The position numbers and the translations under genes are program-made. From VMCP01 sp964415065 (GTDB lineage Bacteria > Bacteroidota > Bacteroidia > NS11-12g > UBA955), in contig CAYPYX010000001.1 of the NCBI GenBank assembly GCA_964415065.1, positions 46,922-110,921 of the forward strand: a DNA stretch of 64,000 bases, in the 5' to 3' direction. Below, in pieces: positions 1 through 9,023 of this stretch. How positions within the stretch are numbered: position 1 is the stretch's first letter; each line of letters starts with the position of its first letter. The notes under the pieces were generated by a model. It saw only the letters and a program-made list of their open reading frames with translations, did no database searches and had not been told where the DNA came from.

Positions 1-296
1 CACAATCCGTAGTTCAATCATTAAGTACTAAAAGCTTTAACCGTTTAATTGAGAATCTAATTAGATTCCCTTATCAAATAAACGGCAAAACTACTTTTAA
101 GGAAGAATTTGTTACAGCAGGTGGAGTTGATTTATCTCAATTAAGCGATGAAACTTGTGAATTTAAAAATATCCCCAAACTCTTCGCATGCGGAGAGATT
201 CTAGATATTGATGGTATTACTGGAGGATTCAATTTTCAAGCTGCATGGACAACTGCAGAATTGGTTGCAAAAGCAATTGCAAAATACACACAGTAA
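1..296 (+). CDS. HI0933/BaiN-type FAD flavoprotein, C-terminal 97 residues (partial)
   Basis: The open frame enters from the left edge (first full codon at 3) and stops at 294-296. The visible tail has a VTAGGV motif, then LFACGEILDIDGITGGFN, then FQAAWTT. This is the characteristic C-terminal FAD-binding end of the HI0933/YhiN/BaiN family of NAD(P)/FAD-dependent oxidoreductases, where the GE-LD-DG-TGG-NFQ residues contact FAD. The N-terminal Rossmann part lies outside the window. The substrate of these soluble flavoproteins is mostly unknown. It runs toward the response regulator gene and the two ends are 50 bases apart. Family assignment is firm; function is not. Confidence 0.85.
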   Translation, partial: QSVVQSLSTKSFNRLIENLIRFPYQINGKTTFKEEFVTAGGVDLSQLSDETCEFKNIPKLFACGEILDIDGITGGFNFQAAWTTAELVAKAIAKYTQ

Positions 297-346
297 ATGC
301 ACTTATTCGCTTAGAAATAATTGTGTTGTATTAGGTATCCGAGTAA

Positions 347-1063
347 TTATACAACCATGTCGTCTTCTGTATACTTATAACCAACACCTCTCAGACTCAG
401 AAAGTATTTAGGATTTTTTGCATCTTCTTCAAAGTACTTTCTGAATGCTAAAATGAAGTTATCTATAGTACGAGTACTTGGGAATACAGTATAACCCCAG
501 ACTGTTTTCAAAATTTCTTCGCGGGTTACAACTAAATTTTTCTTTTCAATCAATAATTTGAGAAGTTGAGCTTCTTTCTTGGTTAATTTAAATTCACCTG
601 ATTTACCCACAGCTCGATAGGAGTTAAAGTCGATATAATTACCACCAAAATTATACTCTTGGAGTGTTAATCTGGGTAGATGTTGTTGAGTTCTACGAAT
701 CAATTTTTGAACACGTAGTAATAATTCCTCTAATTCAAATGGTTTACTTAAATAATCATCCGCACCAGATCTCAAGCCGTTAATTCTATCTCTAGAACTA
801 TTGGATGCACTTAAAATCATGATAGGTATATCATTGTTCGATAATCGAATATGTTGAGTAGCTGTTATACCATCCATGCTAGGCATCATTATGTCCATAA
901 TGACCAAATCAAAGCTTTCTGATTTCAATTTTTGAATGGCAATAGCTCCATGCGATGCAATAGCTACCTTATAACCTTCCAATTCTAAATTAATTCGGAT
1001 CAGTTCCGCTAAATCGGCTTCATCTTCCACCAATAAAATTCTGTACACTTTAACGTCGTTCAT
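347..1063 (-). CDS. OmpR-family response regulator
   Basis: A 238-residue response regulator. The receiver domain (about 7-120) has the acidic pair E13/D14, the phospho-acceptor D57 in VIMDIMMP, the switch S85 and K106 in the SKP motif. A winged-helix OmpR/PhoB DNA-binding domain follows (about 140-232), with a typical TRTIDN recognition-helix region and RGVGYKY at the end. It lies five bases downstream of its histidine kinase gene, so the two form one transcript in kinase-regulator order. It resembles Bacteroidota RprY-type regulators, but I cannot assign the signal or regulon from sequence. Confidence 0.93.
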   Translation of the reverse strand: MNDVKVYRILLVEDEADLAELIRINLELEGYKVAIASHGAIAIQKLKSESFDLVIMDIMMPSMDGITATQHIRLSNNDIPIMILSASNSSRDRINGLRSGADDYLSKPFELEELLLRVQKLIRRTQQHLPRLTLQEYNFGGNYIDFNSYRAVGKSGEFKLTKKEAQLLKLLIEKKNLVVTREEILKTVWGYTVFPSTRTIDNFILAFRKYFEEDAKNPKYFLSLRGVGYKYTEDDMVV

Positions 1064-1068
1064 CTGGA

Positions 1069-2295
1069 TTATGCTATTGTTTGTTGTTGTTTAAAATTTA
1101 AAATAAAACGAGTGCCATTAGGAGAGTTGTCCTCAATACTCACTTTACCATCATGCATTTCAGTAATTTTCTTTACTAAGTATAAACCCAAACCACTGCC
1201 AGGTTTAGTTCTTGTTTTTTCTTCACCTACACGATAAAACTTTTCGAATACCTTTTTTTTCTCTGCATCCGGAATTCCCATACCGAGATCCGAAAAACTA
1301 ATGGTTATCCAATCAGCAGAAGAATGAGCCTGGATTGTGATATCGCCTTCTTCAGCATATTTGATGGCATTGGTGATTAAATTTCTAAATACCGTTTGAA
1401 TCATTTTTTCATCGGCATTCATTAAAATTCCTTCAGGAATATCTGTTTTTATTCTCGAATTTATTTCTGGAGATAGTTCCATTGCCAATAATGTGGATTG
1501 AATTTCTTCTTGTAAATCAATTTCCACCATCAAAGGATCAATAAATTTACTTTCAAAACGCGTTGCCATTAATATTTGCTCAACCATTTGTGAAAGACGA
1601 ATCACATTGGAATTGGCCATTTCAAGCATTTTGGGAAGTAATTTTTGACTGCTATCTTTTTTAATTGTCTGTAAAGCTAATTTGGTAGCGGCAATAGGGG
1701 TTTTTAACTCATGAGTCACCGCCAATAGAAAGTTGTTCTGCTGCGCATTTAATCGAATAATCTTATCTAAATACAAATACATCGCAATTCCTATTAATAT
1801 GGTTATAAATCCTAATGTCAGTCCTTCTCCAATCCAAGCCATTTTCTTTTTACGAAGAGTTTCACGCACTTGAAATAATAACTCAGACCTAGTTTTTAGA
1901 CGTATCTCAAATTGGTTTCGTTGCTTATTTGTCACAGAAATAACATTAAATTCTGAAAATTCTGTGATAATTGACGAATTTATTATTTCTAATGTATTGT
2001 TATACAATTGATTGAATTTGTGAGAATCGACGTTATTTTTTTCTGTTGAAACAAATTTAAATGCCTCATTTTTACGTTCGTAGGCAACGTTTTCTAAATT
2101 CAGTTTTCCCGATGAAAGTAAATTTTCTATTTTTTCCATTGCTAGAGCTTTTCGAATCTCTTGCTTATCCATTTCATTTGAATATTGCCTTTCCTGAAAT
2201 TGAATTAATGCAAAGGCCCACCATATCAAAGCACTAATCATATATGTGATGATGGCGAGAACCGCTATCTGAAGCTTTAATCGACTGTTTTTCAT
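1069..2295 (-). CDS. membrane sensor histidine kinase
   Basis: A 408-residue kinase. A first membrane helix (about 10-31) and a second (about 157-177) bracket an extracytoplasmic sensor region of about 125 residues that I do not recognise. No HAMP domain is evident, and the H-box follows the second helix closely with H195 in VTHELKTP. The HATPase domain shows an N box (NLITNAIKYA), G1 (DLGMGIPD) and G2 (GSGLGLYL). All catalytic motifs are present. It is the first gene of the two-gene operon with the regulator at 347-1063. A perfect -7 box (TAACTTTG) lies 36 bases before the start. Confidence 0.93.
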   Translation of the reverse strand: MKNSRLKLQIAVLAIITYMISALIWWAFALIQFQERQYSNEMDKQEIRKALAMEKIENLLSSGKLNLENVAYERKNEAFKFVSTEKNNVDSHKFNQLYNNTLEIINSSIITEFSEFNVISVTNKQRNQFEIRLKTRSELLFQVRETLRKKKMAWIGEGLTLGFITILIGIAMYLYLDKIIRLNAQQNNFLLAVTHELKTPIAATKLALQTIKKDSSQKLLPKMLEMANSNVIRLSQMVEQILMATRFESKFIDPLMVEIDLQEEIQSTLLAMELSPEINSRIKTDIPEGILMNADEKMIQTVFRNLITNAIKYAEEGDITIQAHSSADWITISFSDLGMGIPDAEKKKVFEKFYRVGEEKTRTKPGSGLGLYLVKKITEMHDGKVSIEDNSPNGTRFILNFKQQQTIA

Positions 2296-2331
2296 TTCAC
2301 AACAATATGTATTATTTCACCGTCTGATTGT

Positions 2332-2339
2332 CAAAGTTA
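2332..2339 (-). promoter_or_regulatory. Bacteroidota -7 promoter box for the two-component operon
   Basis: TAACTTTG on the minus strand matches the Bacteroidota consensus TAnnTTTG exactly and lies 36 bases upstream of the kinase start. No convincing -33 TTG partner is visible at the expected spacing. Confidence 0.5.
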
Positions 2340-2478
2340 AGTCACGGATTTGAAATTAGGAAAATATAGATGAGATTTTAATTTTAAGTTTTTCGGGGGA
2401 TGTATTCCTGCTTCTATCTGCGGTAGCGTTCTAGTTTCTTTTTTATGCGGTCATTAAAAATATTCCGACATTTGTAAA

Positions 2479-3867
2479 ATGCCTATTCAGTTGCACATCA
2501 TCGAGGAATTGATTAAAATATTAGGAACAGATAATGTTTTGTTACACAAAGATGTATTAGAAGAAAACAGTACAGATTATACAGAAGATTTGCAGTATTT
2601 CCCAGAATGTGTTATTGAACCTGAAACAACTGAAGAATTGAGTCAGGTGATGCACGTTTTTAATGAATTTGAAATTCCTGTTTATACTCGTGGTGCTGGT
2701 ACTGGGCTTTCGGGAGCTTGTTTGCCAGTAAAAGGTGGAGTAGTAGTTTCAACCAAAAAACTTAATAATATCATTCATATTGATGCCGAAAATTTTCAAG
2801 TTACTGTTGAACCAGGTGTTATTAACGCTCAACTTAAATCGGAATTAGCAAAAGTTGGACTTTATTATCCACCCGATCCAGCTTCCATGGGGTCGAGTAC
2901 AATAGGCGGCAATATCGCTCATGGTGCCGGTGGTCCCAAAGCAGTAAAATACGGAACAACTCGGGATTACGTGTTAAATCTGGAAGTAGTTTTACCTACA
3001 GGTGAAATTATCTGGACAGGTGCAAATACCCTAAAAAATTCAACAGGACTTTCATTAACTCACCTTTTTGTAGGAAGTGAAGGATTGTTAGGAATTGTAA
3101 CGAAAGCAGTCTTAAAATTAGTTAAACTTCCGGGTTCCGAATTATTGATGCTTGCTGCATTCAATGATGCAGAATCCTGTGCAACAACCGTGAATCAAAT
3201 CCTACTCAATGGATTCAATCCATCTGGAATCGAATTAATGGAACGCTCAGCTATTGAAATTTCATGTCGATCAGTTCAAACAACATTTCCATTGGTTGAC
3301 GAATGCAATTATTATTTACTGATTGTGTTGGAAGAGTCAAAAGGGGAAGATTTATTCCAATTAGCAGAAGAGTTATTCCCTTTTTTAGAAGCTCAAGGTG
3401 CAAAAGAAGTTTTTTTACCCAATAATTCTGATATGCAGGAAAATTGGTGGAAGGTAAGACGTGCTATGGGTACAGCAGTAAAACAAGAGAGTATTTATAA
3501 AGAAGAAGATACAGTTGTGCCTAGAGCCAAATTGCCAGAACTACTTGCGGGAGTGAAAAAAATCGGTAATCAATATGGATTTCGTTCCGTTTGTTATGGT
3601 CATGCAGGTGATGGAAACTTACATGTTAATATCCTCAAAGATCAATTAACCGATGATCAATGGAATACAACTGTAATTCAAGGTATCCGTGAAATTTTCC
3701 AACTCTGTCATCAACTAGGCGGAACTATTAGCGGGGAACATGGTATTGGTCTCGTACAAAAAGACTATTTGGACATAGTCTTTTCTCCAACCCATATGGA
3801 TCTCATGAAAGGTATTAAACGGGTGTTTGATCCCAAAGGCATTATGAATCCGGGTAAATGGCTCTAA
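2479..3867 (+). CDS. FAD-linked oxidase, GlcD / D-lactate dehydrogenase family
   Basis: A 462-residue flavoprotein of the FAD-binding type 4 / FAD-oxidase C family, which oxidises 2-hydroxy acids such as glycolate, D-lactate or D-2-hydroxyglutarate. The FAD-binding domain shows YTRGAGTGLSGAC near 70-81 and the PADPAS-like segment PPDPASMGSSTIGGN. The C-terminal domain carries YGHAGDGNLHVN and GTISGEHGIGLVQKDYL, the family's metal- and substrate-site histidines. There is no fused iron-sulfur domain and no glcE or glcF neighbour, so it acts alone or with a distant partner. TTTG ends four bases before the ATG, suggesting a very short leader. The exact substrate cannot be read from sequence. Confidence 0.9.
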   Translation: MPIQLHIIEELIKILGTDNVLLHKDVLEENSTDYTEDLQYFPECVIEPETTEELSQVMHVFNEFEIPVYTRGAGTGLSGACLPVKGGVVVSTKKLNNIIHIDAENFQVTVEPGVINAQLKSELAKVGLYYPPDPASMGSSTIGGNIAHGAGGPKAVKYGTTRDYVLNLEVVLPTGEIIWTGANTLKNSTGLSLTHLFVGSEGLLGIVTKAVLKLVKLPGSELLMLAAFNDAESCATTVNQILLNGFNPSGIELMERSAIEISCRSVQTTFPLVDECNYYLLIVLEESKGEDLFQLAEELFPFLEAQGAKEVFLPNNSDMQENWWKVRRAMGTAVKQESIYKEEDTVVPRAKLPELLAGVKKIGNQYGFRSVCYGHAGDGNLHVNILKDQLTDDQWNTTVIQGIREIFQLCHQLGGTISGEHGIGLVQKDYLDIVFSPTHMDLMKGIKRVFDPKGIMNPGKWL

Positions 3868-3910
3868 TATCTTTAAACCCTTGAAATCCCTTCCCCAAAA
3901 AATCAGTTAC

Positions 3911-4210
3911 TTAAGGCAACCAATACAATAGTGTATAGGTTTTTGCTTCTGCTTTTTCTGCAAAATGAATCTTTGTTTTTTTCCAAGTTTCTAAAAACAA
4001 CTCACTGTTTCTGTAGTCTTCAAGATCGTTTTCGGATTCCCAAATACTTGATGTACTCAAAATATTAAGACGATCAGGATCCTGAATTAATTGTAGCGAC
4101 AAACAACCAGATCGAGCACGAATTTTATCTTTCGATTCCTCAAAAACCAACAAAAAATCATCTAGTTTTTCAGGCTTAAATGTCATTTTTACAACACGAT
4201 GTATAGGCAT
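3911..4210 (-). CDS. ABM-domain (dimeric alpha/beta barrel) protein
   Basis: About 99 residues. It has the layout of antibiotic-biosynthesis-monooxygenase-like domains: HRVVKMTFKPEKLDDFL opens the first strand and a conserved central LQLIQDPDR segment is followed by SSIWESENDLEDYRNSE. Members are small cytosolic proteins, often haem- or quinone-handling monooxygenases or simply uncharacterised. An ATG at 4273 would overlap the upstream gene by 59 bases. The ATG at 4210 sits four bases after that gene's stop and starts directly on the domain, so I chose it. It is co-transcribed with the SAM hydrolase gene. Confidence 0.75.
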   Translation of the reverse strand: MPIHRVVKMTFKPEKLDDFLLVFEESKDKIRARSGCLSLQLIQDPDRLNILSTSSIWESENDLEDYRNSELFLETWKKTKIHFAEKAEAKTYTLLYWLP

Positions 4211-4214
4211 ATTC

Positions 4215-5024
4215 TTAAATAGATTTAGGTTCTGAAAATTCAACCATAATTTGAGAATTTTCGTAAATAGCAAGATGTTTTGAGAAATTTCCAGAGTTCT
4301 GAGTAAGCTTTAAAATATTTCCCCAATCAAAGTAAGCTACAATTTCTCCCTCATCAACGTCTTCCGCTTGGTTTCGAATGCCATAAATATTTCCAGTCGA
4401 CATTCTGAATCGAACATTACGACCCTTGCGAATTCGTTCAAATTCATCTTTTGTGATGTTAAAATATGCACTTCCTTGATGGTCAACATATAAACACGTA
4501 ATTCTTATGTTCATTTCATTGATTACGGGTTGTATGATAAAAGGCTTGAGCATCACGGTTTTGGGATCAAATAATTCGTCCAGTGTTTTTTGGGGATGCT
4601 GAATCATTTCCTGAATCGCTGGAATGTAAATTTCCCCCAAAGGATCTTTGTCAAAATGGTTATTGTTAATTCGATAATACACCTTTTCCGGATCATCGAA
4701 TCCCAAATGAAATAATCCATTATCAGGTCCTAAAAACAATTGATCTAGGTATTCGCAGACTATAAATCTTCGAGATTGTGCAGATACAAAGGAAGTATTG
4801 CAAATATGAATGGTTCCTGCTGGGAAATAATCTTTAAATTGTCTAAAAACAATCGATTGAGCCATAACATTGCCTTTTTTTAGCCGTGAGGGACTAAAAG
4901 CAATATTGAATTTCGGGAAATTTCGATACAATTGGGCTTGAGCCAAAGTAAATTCTATAGATTCTGTCCCTAAATCCGTCCAATAATGAATCAACTCGCT
5001 CTTCGAAGCATCAAATGAATCCAT
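4215..5024 (-). CDS. SAM hydrolase (DUF62, SAM-dependent halogenase-like fold)
   Basis: A 269-residue member of the DUF62 / S-adenosyl-L-methionine hydroxide adenosyltransferase family, which cleaves SAM to adenosine and methionine with water. The N-terminal catalytic aspartate is in YWTDLGTES (about 14-22), followed by FPAGTIHIC and the family's best marker FLGPDNGLF (about 98-106). The C-terminal domain is present. The N-terminal segment is divergent (YWTDLG where TTDFG is usual). The start lies nine bases into the region shared with the divergent phoH promoter. The next gene downstream is the ABM protein. Biological role in bacteria is poorly understood. Confidence 0.85.
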   Translation of the reverse strand: MDSFDASKSELIHYWTDLGTESIEFTLAQAQLYRNFPKFNIAFSPSRLKKGNVMAQSIVFRQFKDYFPAGTIHICNTSFVSAQSRRFIVCEYLDQLFLGPDNGLFHLGFDDPEKVYYRINNNHFDKDPLGEIYIPAIQEMIQHPQKTLDELFDPKTVMLKPFIIQPVINEMNIRITCLYVDHQGSAYFNITKDEFERIRKGRNVRFRMSTGNIYGIRNQAEDVDEGEIVAYFDWGNILKLTQNSGNFSKHLAIYENSQIMVEFSEPKSI

Positions 5025-5050
5025 ATATTTGTAAAAATATTACAAATACA
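5024..5050. promoter_or_regulatory. divergent promoter with perfect inverted repeat (phoH / SAM hydrolase)
   Basis: TATATTTG (5024-5031) is an exact -7 box for phoH on the plus strand. TGTATTTG (5050-5043, minus strand) is a one-mismatch box for the SAM hydrolase gene. Together they form a perfect 9-bp inverted repeat, 5026-5034 against 5040-5048, with a five-base centre. The repeat could be an operator or simply the product of two facing promoters. Confidence 0.5.
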
Positions 5051-6154
5051 TTGACGGAGTTAGTTTACACCCTAGAAATTATCAACCCCCAGTTGTTTTA
5101 TGGACCCAATAATGTCCACATCAACTTGATAAAAAGCAAATATCCTAAATTACAATTTGTTGCTAGAGGCGATGAAATTAAAGTATTTGGAGATCAGACA
5201 AGCTTAGATTCTTTCGCTGCTGGCATGGCAGTGTTAGAAAAATTGTACATTAAAAAAGGAGAGTTAAATGAGCGTTTAATTCAAGAAGCTTTAGCCATCG
5301 ATTTTGATGTTAACCAAATATCTGAAAATCCTGACGATGAAGTTTTATTTATTGGCACTCGAGGACAGAAAATCAAGGCTAAAACCCGAAACCAAAAAAG
5401 AATGCTGGAAGCATCCAAAGACAATGATATTTTATTTGCCATTGGTCCAGCTGGTACGGGTAAAACCTATACTGCGGTAGCTTTAGCTGTTTTGGCTCTT
5501 AAAAACAGAGAAATAAGAAGGATAATTTTAACGCGTCCTGCCGTTGAAGCGGGAGAGAGTCTGGGTTTTTTACCAGGCGATCTTAAAGAAAAAATTGATC
5601 CTTACTTGAGGCCATTGTACGATGCTTTGGAGGATATGATTCCTTTAGACAAACTAAAAAGCATGGTGGAATCTAGAACAGTTGAAATTGCACCCTTAGC
5701 ATTTATGCGTGGAAGAACATTGGACAATTGTTACGTAATTCTGGATGAAGCTCAAAACTCAACGGATTTGCAGTTAAAAATGTTTTTAACTCGAATGGGA
5801 CCCAATGCTAAACTGATTATTACTGGTGATATGACCCAAGTCGACCTTCCCAGAAAACAACAGTCAGGATTGTATAAAGCCTTAAAAATTCTAAGAAATA
5901 TTAAAGGAATATCTATAGTTGAGCTCGATACGGAAGATGTGGTTCGACATAGATTAGTTAAAGAAATAATTAAAGCTTACGATCGTTCAGATGAATTTCA
6001 ATCTGAATTAAGACGTTCAAACGGTCATTCGATTGAAAGTCATACTATTTCTGAAGTAACCGAAAAGAATATCGAGAATAAATCACCAAACAATGAATCT
6101 TCTCAATCAAACGAAGATTCAACAAAAAGTTCAATAGAACCAAAAAACGATTAA
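5051..6154 (+). CDS. phoH: PhoH-family ATPase
   Basis: A cytosolic P-loop ATPase of the PhoH/PhoL (YbeZ) family, linked in other bacteria to RNA metabolism. Walker A is GPAGTGKT (about 132-139 from the start used here), the family motif GESLGFLPGD follows, and Walker B is VILDEAQN. About 45 residues at the C-terminus are a Ser/Asn/Glu-rich, probably disordered tail. I use the TTG at 5051 (367 residues). The in-frame ATG at 5015 lies upstream of the -7 box at 5024-5031 and would overlap the divergent gene, and the family alignment begins near TLTELVYTLE. purC follows three bases after the stop-overlapping promoter. Confidence 0.88.
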   Translation: MTELVYTLEIINPQLFYGPNNVHINLIKSKYPKLQFVARGDEIKVFGDQTSLDSFAAGMAVLEKLYIKKGELNERLIQEALAIDFDVNQISENPDDEVLFIGTRGQKIKAKTRNQKRMLEASKDNDILFAIGPAGTGKTYTAVALAVLALKNREIRRIILTRPAVEAGESLGFLPGDLKEKIDPYLRPLYDALEDMIPLDKLKSMVESRTVEIAPLAFMRGRTLDNCYVILDEAQNSTDLQLKMFLTRMGPNAKLIITGDMTQVDLPRKQQSGLYKALKILRNIKGISIVELDTEDVVRHRLVKEIIKAYDRSDEFQSELRRSNGHSIESHTISEVTEKNIENKSPNNESSQSNEDSTKSSIEPKND

Positions 6155-6159
6155 TTTTG
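6152..6159 (+). promoter_or_regulatory. -7 promoter box overlapping the phoH stop, for purC
   Basis: TAATTTTG, an exact TAnnTTTG match, begins on the phoH stop codon and ends six bases before the purC ATG at 6166. Transcription from it would start at or next to the ATG, giving a leaderless or nearly leaderless mRNA. It also argues against the in-frame TTG at 6157, which lies inside the box. Confidence 0.5.
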
Positions 6160-6165
6160 TCACCT

Positions 6166-7110
6166 ATGAAAGCGCTTACCTCAACCAATTATTATTTCAA
6201 AAATCAAACGAACTTTTACAGAGGAAAAGTTCGCGATGTATATTTTATCGGAAACGAACATTTGGTGATTGTGGCTTGCGATAGAATTTCTGCTTTTGAT
6301 CATGTTCTTCCTAAAAGTATTCCCAATAAAGGACAAGTATTAACGGAAATCGCGAATCAATTTTTAGATTCTACTTCTCACATTATACCCAACTGGAAAA
6401 TCTCAAATCCGGATCCTCAAGTTACTATTGGAAAACGCTGCGATGCTATTCCCATTGAATTTGTTGTTAGAAATTATTTAACGGGTCATGCCTGGAGAGT
6501 TTACAAGGAAGGTGGGAGAGAACTTTGTGGTAATATTTTACCTGATGGACTTAAAGAAAATGATCTATTGCCCAAACCCATTATAACTCCAGCAACTAAG
6601 GCTAGCAGTGGGCATGATGAAGATACTTCATATAATGAAATTCTTGCAAACAAAATTTTACCTAAAAAACAGTTGGATTTGTTATACGAGAAATCATTAG
6701 AGTTGTTTCAGTTTGGTACTGAATATGCAGCTTCTAAAAACTTGATTCTCGTAGATACCAAATACGAGTTTGGTATACATATGGGTGAGCCTACTTTAAT
6801 AGATGAAATTCACACTCCTGATAGCAGTCGCTTTTTTTATGCGGATTCCTATCAACAACTTCAATCTGAAGGGAAACAACAACGTCAACTTTCTAAAGAA
6901 TTTGTCCGCGAATGGTTAATGAACAATGGGTTTCAAGGACTTGAAGGTCAATTAGTTCCAGATATGAATGATGAATTTGTCGATACTATTTCAGGTAGGT
7001 ATCAAGAACTTTATGAAGTTATGTTAGGTAAGACCTTGATTAAGCGATCTTACGACAATATTTTAGAAAATATTGAACAGAATATACTTTTGGGGATAAG
7101 TCATTTGTAA
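6166..7110 (+). CDS. purC: phosphoribosylaminoimidazole-succinocarboxamide synthase
   Basis: SAICAR synthetase of de novo purine synthesis: joins CAIR and aspartate with ATP. The 314-residue length suits the long form found in Bacteroidota and eukaryote-like enzymes. Visible motifs are FYRGKVRDVY at the N-terminus, ACDRISAFDHVLP, the GKRCDAIPIEFVVRNYLTG block, and ILVDTKYEFG followed by LIDEIHTPDSSRF, which bind substrate and nucleotide. It is complete. It follows phoH with an 11-base gap but has its own -7 box, so it may be transcribed both with phoH and separately. Confidence 0.96.
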   Translation: MKALTSTNYYFKNQTNFYRGKVRDVYFIGNEHLVIVACDRISAFDHVLPKSIPNKGQVLTEIANQFLDSTSHIIPNWKISNPDPQVTIGKRCDAIPIEFVVRNYLTGHAWRVYKEGGRELCGNILPDGLKENDLLPKPIITPATKASSGHDEDTSYNEILANKILPKKQLDLLYEKSLELFQFGTEYAASKNLILVDTKYEFGIHMGEPTLIDEIHTPDSSRFFYADSYQQLQSEGKQQRQLSKEFVREWLMNNGFQGLEGQLVPDMNDEFVDTISGRYQELYEVMLGKTLIKRSYDNILENIEQNILLGISHL

Positions 7111-7139
7111 TTTTTGGCATTGGATTTGCAACCTTTTTT

Positions 7140-7147
7140 TAAATTCG
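7140..7147 (+). promoter_or_regulatory. possible -7 box (variant) for the NHL/PKD T9SS protein
   Basis: TAAATTCG differs from TAnnTTTG at one position and lies 22 bases before the start at 7170; an A10 run directly precedes the ATG, as is common in A-rich Bacteroidota leaders. Weak on its own. Confidence 0.3.
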
Positions 7148-7169
7148 TTGTCAATCAGTCAAAAAAAAA

Positions 7170-9023
7170 ATGATTAAACCATATATAACCCTCGCATTTA
7201 CACTTGCAGCTGGAGTAATTTCATTGTCAGCACAAAGTGTTAGCACAGTTGCTGGAATTCAGTACAAGGATTCTGGAAAATTTAATTCCACGGCTTCAAA
7301 TCCTGTAGCTCAAGAATACTATAGTAGACCTTGCGGAATCGCCATAGATACAAACAATCGTGTGTACATTTCTGATGAACACAATATAATGTTAATCGAT
7401 GGCAGCACATCTAGAAATAGGGGTGGTTTTCGTGGAGATCCTTATTCATCTCAAGCACTTGGAAATACGGATGGCACTGGATTAGTATCTCGATTCACCT
7501 ATCCAGCGGGATTGGCTGTTCATCCAAACTCTCAAGATGTATGGGTAGCAGATAGATACAACTGTTTAATACGTAAAGGTACGCGTTTCGTAAATTCTTC
7601 GAATGAAGCTTCATGGACCACTCAAGCAGGCAGTCCTTCTTTTCTCGGGGGATACGTTGACGGTCCAGTTGCAGATGCAGCCTTTGCATCCCCAGAAGAC
7701 ATAGTATTTACCAAAAAAGGGGTCATTTTTGTTTGTGATACAGATAATCACTGCATACGCAAAATTCTATCAGGACAAGTTTCCACATTGGCAGGTGATG
7801 GCTCTCAAGGCAAAGGTTACCAAGATGGAACAGGTAAAGCTGCACGTTTTTCTTACCCAATGGGTATAGCGATGGAGGATAATGATACGTTTCTGCTAGT
7901 GGCTGATAGAAATAATAAATGCATCCGCAGAGTAAACACCTTTACCGGTGCAACTACTACGGTTGTATCTAATTTGAATTATCCAACAGATGTTATAAAG
8001 CTAGATGGAAATATCTTTATCATCGAAGCTACTTGTATTAAAATGTTTGATGGTAAAACGACCTCGATTTATGCTGGGCATGCCACCGAATCAGGTTACG
8101 TAAACGGTCCAGTATTAGATGCGCGTTTTGGACAAATTATTCATGTTGATTTCCGCAAAGCTGAAAAGAGTATGTATGTACCTGATTTTGGAAATAATGT
8201 CATTAGAAAAGTACCTTTATTATTGACTGTAAAAGCTGATTTTGTAGCATCTACTACAAGTCCAATCGTTAATCAAACCGTTAAAATTACTTCTACATCC
8301 GAAAATGAAACAAGTTTATTATGGGAAATTTCACCGAATACTTACACACTACAAGCAGGAAGTAAATTAACGGATAAAGAGATTTATGTTTCTTTCAATT
8401 CAGCAACATCGTATACAGTAAAATTAACTGGTTCCAATTTGGCATCTACAGATGTTGAGACCAAGAATAACTACATTACCGTTTCTACCAACAGTGTAGG
8501 GGCACCCGTTTCGGATTTTACAGCAAACGATCTTGTTCCGATAGTTAACCAAACAGTTACATTAATTGATTTATCTTCAAATAACCCAACATCCTATAAA
8601 TGGACTATTAGTCCCTCTTCTTACACTTTAGCCAATGGTTCTACCTTAAATGATAGAAATCCACAAGTAAAATTTACTTCTGTTGGTTTATATAATGTTT
8701 CGTTGGAAGTTACAAATACCAATGGTTCTAACAAGAAAGATAAAAATTCCTTTATTCAGGTGGTTTTAACTAGCCAAAATGATTTCAAATTGAATTCCAT
8801 AAAATATTGGCCTAACCCAACTCGTAATTCACTTAATTTTAGTGAACTTCCAAAAGAATCCGTAGTATATCTATATGATCAAACTGGTAAGTTATGTAAA
8901 GTATTAAATTCTGTAGAAAGCGAAATACATGAGTTTGAGTTAAATTTGCCATCAGGTATGTATTTTGTATTATTGAAATCCAATAACACAAACACTCAAT
9001 TAGGTAAATTAATCATTGAATAA
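7170..9023 (+). CDS. secreted NHL-repeat / PKD-like protein with T9SS type A sorting tail
   Basis: A 617-residue exported protein. A signal peptide (about 1-21, ending SLSAQ) is followed by NHL-type beta-propeller repeats (about 25-350) with recurring units such as PCGIAIDTNNRVYISD, VWVADRYNCLIRK and VADRNNKCIRRV. Two PKD-like domains follow, each beginning ADF/SDFTA and containing a NQTV strand (about 355-540). The last 75 residues (SIKYWPNPTRNSLNF, VYLYDQTGK, LPSGMYFVLL) are a typical T9SS type A sorting domain, so the mature protein is probably released at or anchored to the cell surface. Target unknown. A strong terminator lies 28 bases after its stop. Confidence 0.9.
   Translation: MIKPYITLAFTLAAGVISLSAQSVSTVAGIQYKDSGKFNSTASNPVAQEYYSRPCGIAIDTNNRVYISDEHNIMLIDGSTSRNRGGFRGDPYSSQALGNTDGTGLVSRFTYPAGLAVHPNSQDVWVADRYNCLIRKGTRFVNSSNEASWTTQAGSPSFLGGYVDGPVADAAFASPEDIVFTKKGVIFVCDTDNHCIRKILSGQVSTLAGDGSQGKGYQDGTGKAARFSYPMGIAMEDNDTFLLVADRNNKCIRRVNTFTGATTTVVSNLNYPTDVIKLDGNIFIIEATCIKMFDGKTTSIYAGHATESGYVNGPVLDARFGQIIHVDFRKAEKSMYVPDFGNNVIRKVPLLLTVKADFVASTTSPIVNQTVKITSTSENETSLLWEISPNTYTLQAGSKLTDKEIYVSFNSATSYTVKLTGSNLASTDVETKNNYITVSTNSVGAPVSDFTANDLVPIVNQTVTLIDLSSNNPTSYKWTISPSSYTLANGSTLNDRNPQVKFTSVGLYNVSLEVTNTNGSNKKDKNSFIQVVLTSQNDFKLNSIKYWPNPTRNSLNFSELPKESVVYLYDQTGKLCKVLNSVESEIHEFELNLPSGMYFVLLKSNNTNTQLGKLIIE

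Noticed and set aside
5015..5050. PhoH starting at ATG 5015
   Set aside because: The ATG is upstream of the -7 box at 5024-5031 and overlaps the divergent gene; the family begins near the TTG at 5051.
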